From: Streptomyces olivochromogenes
Lineage (GTDB): Bacteria > Actinomycetota > Actinomycetes > Streptomycetales > Streptomycetaceae
Reading direction: 5' to 3'
Assembly (NCBI RefSeq): GCF_001514115.1
Contig: NZ_KQ948475.1
Location: 82,010 to 146,009, forward strand
DNA: 64,000 nucleotides
Positions 58,321 through 64,000 of the stretch are shown in pieces. The notes beneath the pieces were generated by a model. That model ran no database searches. It saw nothing but the letters and a program-made list of their open reading frames with translations, and was not told the DNA's origin. Numbering within the stretch: position 1 is the first letter of the stretch; every line of letters begins with the position of its first letter. The translations under genes were made by a program, and so were the position numbers.

Positions 58321-59751
58321 GTGGGGGCGGCTGAGGAGATTGCTGATTTTGCGGCGCTGCTGCGCGAGTTGAAGCAGCGATCCGGGCTGAGTTACGAGGC
58401 TCTGGCGAAACGGGCGCACATGAGCACCACGACGCTGCACCGGTACTGCAAGGGGGAAGGAGTGCCGGCCGACCACGCGGCCGTCTCCCGCTTCGCCCGG
58501 GTGTGCAAGGCGACTCCCGAGGAACGGGTCGAGCTGCACCGGCGCTGGGTCCTGGCGGACGCGGCGCGGGAACGCGCCCGGCGGGCCGCAGTGGATTCGG
58601 AACCGGACTCCGCGGACCGGGCCGGAGCGTCCACGTCCGGCTCAGGCCAGGAGCCACGCTCCGCGCAGGGACGCACGGACCCACCCCGGCCGGAGGCCGT
58701 GTCAGACGTTCCGCGCCCGCCCGTCCCCGCGCAGCCGACCGCGTCCGCAACCGCGCCCACATCCATGAGCGAGCCGGGGGACCCTCCCGGGTCCGTCGCC
58801 GAACCGTCGCCGGAGGCGGGTTCCCTCCCTCGCCGCACGCCGGTCCTCATCCGGACCGCCCGCAGGCGGTGGGCCCTGATCGTGGCGAGCACCGCCGTCG
58901 TGGTCGCCGTGTCCACCGCGCTCACGTTCGACCTGAAGGGCGGGGGGACGGACCTGGCGGAGAACGGCCGGCCGGCCGACACCGTGACCTCCTCCGGACA
59001 GCCGGCCTCCGCCGCCCCCACGCGGCACCCGTCGGCGTCCACGTCCCCCTCCGCGCGTCCGAGCCGCTCCCCAGCCCCAACCCCCGGAGCACCCGACGCC
59101 AAGCCGTCGATACGCAGCACCGACACGGGCCGCGCCCAGGACAGCGATGAGGTCCCGCTCACGGTGAGCACCCGCACCTATGCCTGGGACGACCCGCAGT
59201 GCGAGGGGAAGTACCTGATCAACCGGCCTCCCGGCGAAGTCTCGCCGCCGGTGATGGGGCAGGACGTGCCGGGCTGGGTGAAGGCGCACGGCGCCATCGC
59301 CGCTGACAGGCAGCGAGTGGCGCTGACCGTCCAGGGCACCGGGGACGAAACCGTCGTCATCGAGTCCATGCACGTCCGCGTGGTCAACTCGAGCACGCCC
59401 CCGGCCTGGAACGCATACCTGGGGTCGTCGGGCTGCGGCGGAGGCGTGGAGACGAGGTCGTTCGACACGGACCTCGACGCCGGTCACCCCACCATCGTGC
59501 CGAAGGCCGGCCAGCGCGGTCTCCCCTACAAGGTCAGCCAGTCCGATCCCGAGGTGCTGTACATCACCGCCCAGGCCAGTGCCCACGATGTGAACTGGTA
59601 CGTGGAGCTGCAGTGGTCCAGCGGCGGCCGTCAGGGAACCACACGGATCGACGACCACGGAATTCCGTTCCGCACCAGCGGCAGTCAGGGCCGTCCCGTC
59701 TACGAGTACCCGGTCGGCGGCACCGACTGGTACAGGGTGGCGGAGAACTGA
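58321..59751 (+). CDS. HTH - transmembrane - ectodomain regulator
   Basis: A 476-residue protein with a cytoplasmic Xre-type HTH (FAALLRELKQRSGLSYEALA, MSTTTLHRYCKGEGVPADHA), a ~100-residue Pro/Ser-rich linker, one transmembrane helix near 183-203, a second Ser/Pro linker and a ~175-residue extracellular domain with two Cys pairs. The plan is a one-component membrane transcription regulator. GGAGG precedes the GTG. It lies between the DUF4232 gene and the second FG-GAP gene. Confidence 0.88.
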   Translation: MGAAEEIADFAALLRELKQRSGLSYEALAKRAHMSTTTLHRYCKGEGVPADHAAVSRFARVCKATPEERVELHRRWVLADAARERARRAAVDSEPDSADRAGASTSGSGQEPRSAQGRTDPPRPEAVSDVPRPPVPAQPTASATAPTSMSEPGDPPGSVAEPSPEAGSLPRRTPVLIRTARRRWALIVASTAVVVAVSTALTFDLKGGGTDLAENGRPADTVTSSGQPASAAPTRHPSASTSPSARPSRSPAPTPGAPDAKPSIRSTDTGRAQDSDEVPLTVSTRTYAWDDPQCEGKYLINRPPGEVSPPVMGQDVPGWVKAHGAIAADRQRVALTVQGTGDETVVIESMHVRVVNSSTPPAWNAYLGSSGCGGGVETRSFDTDLDAGHPTIVPKAGQRGLPYKVSQSDPEVLYITAQASAHDVNWYVELQWSSGGRQGTTRIDDHGIPFRTSGSQGRPVYEYPVGGTDWYRVAEN

Positions 59752-59878
59752 TCTCCAAGGTCCTTGGCAAGGAAGCGTGGAGAGCCCCTCCGCGCTTCGC
59801 CCGTCTGTGGTTCGTCACGTAGGCGGCTGCGGCCGAGACCACCGACGCGGAGAAGTCGGATGCTCTACGAAGCGGCGG

Positions 59879-62800
59879 TCAGTACAGCGCCTTGTAGCCC
59901 TGCCAGCCGGCGGCGATCTGGGTGCGGGGACCGAAGGAACCCTTGCCGTCGCCGTTGTTGCGCCACAGCTTGCCGGAGGTGTCGCGGGAGACGATGTCCG
60001 CCCTCCCGTCCCCGGTGATGTCGCCGGCGCCCACCACGACGTTGTAGGAGGCACCCCAGTTGTCGGCCACCTCGACCCGCGCCCTGAAGCCGCCGGTCGC
60101 CGTGCCCGCGTACCGCCACAGCTTGTTCGACGTGTCCTGCGCCAGCAGGTCTCCGTACCCGTCACCGTTGAGGTCGCCGACGCCGACGATCTTCTTGTAA
60201 CCGGACCACTTGGAGAAGATCTTCACCCGTGCCGAGAGCTTTCCGCTGCTCGTGGCCTTGTACAGGTAGATGTCACCGGTGGACGCCTGGCGGGCGATCA
60301 GATCCGCCCGGCCGTCACCGGTGATGTCGCCCGGTGAGGTCAGCACGTTGTACTGGTTCCAGCCCGACGTTCCCAGCGTGGTGTACGGCGTGGATGTCGC
60401 CAGGGCTTTGCCGCACCCCGGGCGGTACGCCCGCAACGCACCACTGCTGAGCCGCACGAGCACGTCATCGCAGCGGTCGCCGTTCAGGTCTCCGAACGGC
60501 ACCACCGTGATCGAGGCCGGCCAGCCCGAAGCCGAGGTCTTCGTCGAGAACTTCCCGGCGCCGTCGCCCCGGTGGAAGGAGAGCGCACCCTGGGAGGTGA
60601 GCGTGAGCAGGTCACCGATGCCGTCGGACCCGACATGGTCGCGTCTCACCGCGGCACCCCCGGTCAGCTTCAGCGAGCCGGACGCCGTCGCCGACGCACC
60701 GTGCTGGTCAGCCGGAGCCACCGTCAGCGTCCAGCTGTACGTGCCGTTCGGCACGTACGCGCCCGTCGACGTCCTGCCGTTCCAGGACGTGTGGACCGCG
60801 TCGCGCGCGGCGCCACCGGACAGGGTGCGCACGGTGGCCCCGGTCGCCTTGTTCCTTAGCACCAGCGTCCACGACGCGGCCGGCTTCGACAGCCACCACG
60901 TGCCGTCCCACGAGGACGACGGGTCCACCAGGCCGACCGAAGGCTCCGTCCTCGCTCCCAGGACCGCGATGTCCGTGGCGGAGATGCCGCTCCGTAGGAC
61001 ATGGATGTCCTGGGAGGCCGGGTCCACGTAACCGACCAGGCCGGTGTACGGATCGACGTCCCACTTTCCGGCCTTGGCCGCCAGGGTCCGGCTCACCGCG
61101 GAGCCGCTCGTGACGTCCGTGAGGTTCAGCGCCCCGGACGCGGAGTCACGCGTGACCAGGAAGCCGTCGCCCAGGCGCGTCCCTGTGCCGGTGGGTACGG
61201 CGATGAGCGTCTTCCTGCGGGTGTCGTACACGAGGGTCTTCTGCACGCTGCCCTGGGGAAGATCGCACCAGCCGGACCAGTACACCCAGCGTCCCACCGC
61301 CTGGAGGTCGCTCGGACCGCAGCCGCTGCCGACCATCCGGAACGACGTGATCGTGTTGCCCGAACGCACCTCCGTGGCCGTGACAACGCCGTCCCGGGCC
61401 GCCGTCCACAGCGTTTCCCCCCACAGGGCGGAGGGGACCGCACCGGCCGCGCCCGTGCGGGTGAGCACGACCTTCCGTGTGTCCAGATCCGCCACCATCA
61501 GGCCGTCTCCCGCGGGCGAGGGCCCACCCCAGGCCGCATACCGGCCCTCGACGTCCACGAGGCCATGGTTGTCCTGGAGACCGGAGGCCAACACGGTGCC
61601 GGGAAGGGACTGACCCCGGTCCAGGACGGAGACCTCCCCGGCCGCGTTATGGATGACCGCCCGGCCGTCACCCGTACCCATCAGGTCGGGACAGCTCCCG
61701 TGGTCCCCGACCATGAATCCACACCTCTGGGTCTTTCCCCGGTCCGTGCGCGTGCCCGCCGTCAGGGTCCCCGCCGTGGCCAGCGAGCGGCTGTACAGGT
61801 GCGTCGCCCCGTCGCCGGACTCGTAGGTCGTCAGCTCGCCGCCGCTCAGATCGAGCGACTCGATCCCCATGGGCACGGCCGGAAGGTCCACGATCCGGCG
61901 GGCCCGGGGCAGACCGTCGGCCCCCGCTTCGATCTTGGCGATGCCGTAGTCCAGAGAGGACTCTCCGCCGGCGAGGACCAGGCCGCCGTCGGGGGTCACG
62001 ACGGCGGCGGGATCCGCCCGCTTGGCCAGGGGCAGCTCCGCGGAGCCGTCGAAGGGCAGCGCCGACACGCTCCAGACGGAGGAGCCGCTGCGCCGCGCGA
62101 CGACGAGCGCGTCACCGACGACGCCGAGGATCTTGTTCTCGGAGGTGTGGGGGAACGCAACCTCGTGCGTGGGCGCGTCGTAGGCGCCCTTGGCGTACAC
62201 CCGCACCCGGGTCGTGCCGTACCAGCTGACCAGGTAGTCGGATCCCACCACGGCGTCCATGCCCGCCACCGGTGAAGGCAAGATCGTGGCGGCGCCGGTC
62301 TCCGCATCCACCCAGGCGAACTGGAGGACCCGGTCCGGGCCGTAGTAGTTGACGAGGATGCCGGAGGCGGAACCCTCGGGGAAGAAGGGGAAGACCACCC
62401 CGTCCGGGAGTCCGGTCACGGGCTTCTGCACCGTGCTGCCGTTCTCGTTGTGCAGCAGGAACAGCCGAGTCCGTTCCCCACCTGTCGACGTGCCGGTCAG
62501 GACAGTGCGCCCGTACGTCTGCAGATAGCGCTGGTCCGCCGGGACGGCCACGGTCTCCGTCGTACCGGTTCCCATGTCCCGGAGCACGACTTGCCCACCA
62601 CTGCCCTGGGACGCGCGAAGGGCGACGACGTCCGAACCGGTGCCGTACACACCCGGAGTGCCCGGCCCGAGTCGCTCGCCGCCGTCCACCGGCTTTCGGC
62701 TGCCGTCGTAGCTGGTCCACCAGAGGCCGTAACCCTCGGGGGTGGAGCGGTACTCGAGGAAGCCGGAGGCCCCCGCGCTCTGCAGATACGCCGTGCGCGG

Positions 62801-62941
62801 AGTCGTGCCCATGGTGGCTGGAACGGTGATTTCCGTCGCGGTCTCCGCGTGCGCGGGCGCCACCAGCGGCACGGCTGACACAGAGAGCGCCAACCCGATG
62901 ACCGTGGCAAGAGAGCCACGCCTGAAGGTATGACGAGTCAC
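59879..62941 (-). CDS. Large secreted FG-GAP/VCBS-repeat protein (paralogue B)
   Basis: A 1020-residue exported protein homologous to the one at 52981-56058. After the signal peptide (ends near AHAE) comes a ~600-residue propeller-like region, an FlgD-like module (STGAYVPNGTYSWTLTVAPA) and FG-GAP repeats (SPGDITGDGRADLIARQAST, GVGDLNGDGYGDLLAQDTSN). GTG 62941 has GGGGGAG five bases upstream; the longer frame from 63001 was not used. Its promoter has an extended -10 box. The paralogues point towards each other. Confidence 0.85.
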   Translation of the reverse strand: MTRHTFRRGSLATVIGLALSVSAVPLVAPAHAETATEITVPATMGTTPRTAYLQSAGASGFLEYRSTPEGYGLWWTSYDGSRKPVDGGERLGPGTPGVYGTGSDVVALRASQGSGGQVVLRDMGTGTTETVAVPADQRYLQTYGRTVLTGTSTGGERTRLFLLHNENGSTVQKPVTGLPDGVVFPFFPEGSASGILVNYYGPDRVLQFAWVDAETGAATILPSPVAGMDAVVGSDYLVSWYGTTRVRVYAKGAYDAPTHEVAFPHTSENKILGVVGDALVVARRSGSSVWSVSALPFDGSAELPLAKRADPAAVVTPDGGLVLAGGESSLDYGIAKIEAGADGLPRARRIVDLPAVPMGIESLDLSGGELTTYESGDGATHLYSRSLATAGTLTAGTRTDRGKTQRCGFMVGDHGSCPDLMGTGDGRAVIHNAAGEVSVLDRGQSLPGTVLASGLQDNHGLVDVEGRYAAWGGPSPAGDGLMVADLDTRKVVLTRTGAAGAVPSALWGETLWTAARDGVVTATEVRSGNTITSFRMVGSGCGPSDLQAVGRWVYWSGWCDLPQGSVQKTLVYDTRRKTLIAVPTGTGTRLGDGFLVTRDSASGALNLTDVTSGSAVSRTLAAKAGKWDVDPYTGLVGYVDPASQDIHVLRSGISATDIAVLGARTEPSVGLVDPSSSWDGTWWLSKPAASWTLVLRNKATGATVRTLSGGAARDAVHTSWNGRTSTGAYVPNGTYSWTLTVAPADQHGASATASGSLKLTGGAAVRRDHVGSDGIGDLLTLTSQGALSFHRGDGAGKFSTKTSASGWPASITVVPFGDLNGDRCDDVLVRLSSGALRAYRPGCGKALATSTPYTTLGTSGWNQYNVLTSPGDITGDGRADLIARQASTGDIYLYKATSSGKLSARVKIFSKWSGYKKIVGVGDLNGDGYGDLLAQDTSNKLWRYAGTATGGFRARVEVADNWGASYNVVVGAGDITGDGRADIVSRDTSGKLWRNNGDGKGSFGPRTQIAAGWQGYKALY

Positions 62942-62991
62942 TTGCTCCCCCTCTACAACGGAGGGCCCCATCCCCCCGAACAAGCGGGCGG

Positions 62992-63000
62992 ATATTAGCA
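62992..63000 (-). promoter_or_regulatory. Extended -10 promoter of FG-GAP gene B
   Basis: On the minus strand the sequence reads TGCTAATAT, an extended -10 element (TG-N-TAATAT), about 50 bases before the GTG at 62941. No good -35 box is seen, as expected for extended -10 promoters. Confidence 0.55.
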
Positions 63001-63001
63001 T

Positions 63002-63410
63002 TTGTTCAAGACGGATGACCTTGCCGAGTCGGTTGGCCGGCCCGTGTGCGGACGGCGCGGCCCGCCCGCGCGTACAAGCCGCGGAAGCTACCCCCGCTCA
63101 GAGTCGGCGATCGCCCCGTCGTCCGCCACAGGCAGCAGGTGCCCCGGGGTGCTCCCGGCGGCTGTGCCCTGAGAGACACGCGTGTTTGCGCCGGAAACGT
63201 GAGCTTGTCGCCGTGCTCCTGATACGCGATCAGCGCGCTCATCGGATCGGACTCCTCGCGTTCCCGGCTCTTCTTCACGGCCTCCAGCCTGCACCGCGTG
63301 GCCGTGACGGTCAGTAACGTGGATGTCCGTTCCGGGGTGGTACTAGTCGCACCTTCAAGGCGGACGCCTACGCCATAGACCGCCCCTGACCTCGACACCT
63401 ACCGTCGCCG
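63002..63410. other. Gap with no supported gene
   Basis: I see no convincing coding sequence here. Both strands have open frames of about 100-130 codons (for example minus 63006-63398), but none has a recognisable family, start signal or coherent composition. It is likely promoter DNA for the FG-GAP gene plus decayed sequence. Confidence 0.5.
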
Positions 63411-63625
63411 TATGCACACAACGCCCGCCTGCGGCGTGTGATCCTGCGGCCCTTCCAAGAAGCCGGACGTTCGATCGCGTTCATTGCCACGAGTGTCCTG
63501 CTGGTCATGGCCCTGCCGTACTGCTGCCGGAATCGCCCTGCTCGGGCCCGGCCGTGAGGAGCAGTTGGCGCGACGGGTCGAGGCCCTGACCGAGAGCCCG
63601 CGGGCATGGTGGACGTCCGCATGCT
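63411..63625 (+). pseudogene. Decayed sensor histidine kinase fragment
   Basis: Plus-strand pieces resemble the membrane and dimerisation start of a Streptomyces sensor kinase, split over frames. The frame from 63411 reads a basic lead and a hydrophobic helix (IAFIATSVLLVMALPY). At 63541 a second frame reads LGPGREEQLARRVEALTES. At 63600 the original frame resumes with AGMVDV, matching the usual ELTESRAGVVD-type run. There is no His box or ATPase domain after this. The family call rests on a short match. Confidence 0.45.
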
Positions 63626-63772
63626 TCCCGGCTTCACGGACGAGGGAGCGCGCAAGTCCCTGACCTGCGCGCTCCACGGCCCAGCCCCCAGATCGTTGGA
63701 GGTTGCCCAATGCCGACGGGACTGCCGAGGGTCCGCGCTTCGCGCGACGTGCGGCGTAGCGGGGATAGAAGC

Positions 63773-63801
63773 TTGACGCTCGCCAGGAAGATCTGTAATA
63801 T
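63773..63801 (+). promoter_or_regulatory. Strong housekeeping promoter
   Basis: TTGACG (63773-63778) and TAATAT (63796-63801) are separated by exactly 17 bases, a near-ideal sigma-70/HrdB promoter. Transcription should start near 63808 and go right. No ORF follows in the remaining 190 bp, so the product is likely an RNA or a gene with a long leader beyond the window. Confidence 0.75.
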
Positions 63802-63941
63802 GAGCAAGTTGCCTCGAGCCGATACGATTCCGTAGTGGAATGCACCGCCACTCGGGCGACAGACCAAACCACTGGCGCGGCCTCCCAACGGGACTCAATT
63901 CGGGCATGTCTGCATGCGTGAATTCAGCTCCATCGCCTCGA

Positions 63942-63971
63942 TTATGAGCGGCCGGGAGAATCCGCTAAAGT
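63942..63971 (+). promoter_or_regulatory. Second candidate promoter before the window edge
   Basis: TAAAGT (63966-63971) is a plausible -10 box with a weak -35 (TTATGA, 63942-63947) 18 bases upstream. Together with the strong promoter 170 bp upstream it suggests tandem promoters, a known feature of Streptomyces rRNA operons. The rRNA itself is not in the window. Confidence 0.35.
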
Positions 63972-64000
63972 TTGGGACGTCGGAACGGCCCAAGGGTCTG

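Noticed and set aside
63006..63398. Minus-strand ORF of 130 codons before the FG-GAP gene
   Set aside because: No family, no ribosome-binding site and mixed composition; a coding role could not be supported.

Overview
The window is high-GC actinobacterial DNA and looks like a Streptomyces chromosome. The evidence is GC-rich third codon positions, frequent GTG starts, ATGA/GTGA/TGATG gene overlaps, and many families typical of the genus: an ECF sigma factor beside a PASTA protein, LCP proteins, an ABATE/CGNR regulator, SpoIIE-type phosphatase, a GH18 chitinase with a DasR-like operator, a SARP relic, DUF5990 and SAV_915. About 57 genes are supported. I saw no CRISPR array, integrase, insertion sequence or tRNA.

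Region 1 (1-5.6 kb): a left-truncated caspase-like/P-loop NTPase gene is divergent from an LCAT-like lipase. A membrane Ser/Thr kinase and a universal stress protein follow. Region 2 (5.8-9.8 kb): an ECF sigma factor is translationally coupled to a membrane PASTA protein. Across an array of six 11-bp repeats lies a divergent SAV_915 / DUF6317 / WXG effector-like / small membrane protein operon that resembles a type VII secretion toxin-immunity cassette. Region 3 (9.8-16 kb): a second lipase, a relic of a SARP regulator, a HAD phosphatase, an L,D-transpeptidase lipoprotein and a large membrane protein.

Region 4 (16-23.3 kb): a tight cluster of a fused cytochrome-b561-like/molybdopterin oxidoreductase, a small membrane protein, and three overlapping genes (methyltransferase, DUF2064, GT2 glycosyltransferase). 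An OmpR-type two-component system and a nucleotide-sugar epimerase complete it. Region 5 (23.5-29.7 kb): an MMPL exporter followed by a DesK/NarL-type two-component system, then a DUF1980 protein with its permease partner. Region 6 (30-37 kb): two LCP cell-wall ligases that share a 26-bp promoter element, an ArsR regulator with a Mg-type P-type ATPase, and a TatA-like protein.

Region 7 (37-42.2 kb): DUF5990, a candidate small RNA, a chitinase with a DasR-like site, a lipoprotein, two microproteins divergent from an ABATE/CGNR regulator with twin operators, an HATPase, and a TetR regulator with twin operators. Region 8 (42.3-50.2 kb): a secreted AOC-barrel protein, a glyoxalase-like protein, an atypical SDR, an HxlR/NmrA redox pair, a DD-peptidase-like hydrolase, a SpoIIE phosphatase with a MASE1 sensor, and PPK2. 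Region 9 (50.5-63 kb): three large secreted repeat proteins (two are FG-GAP paralogues), an MDR dehydrogenase, a DUF4232 protein and an HTH-TM-ectodomain protein. The last kilobase holds a decayed sensor-kinase fragment and a strong rightward promoter with no ORF behind it, perhaps the start of a stable-RNA operon beyond the edge.
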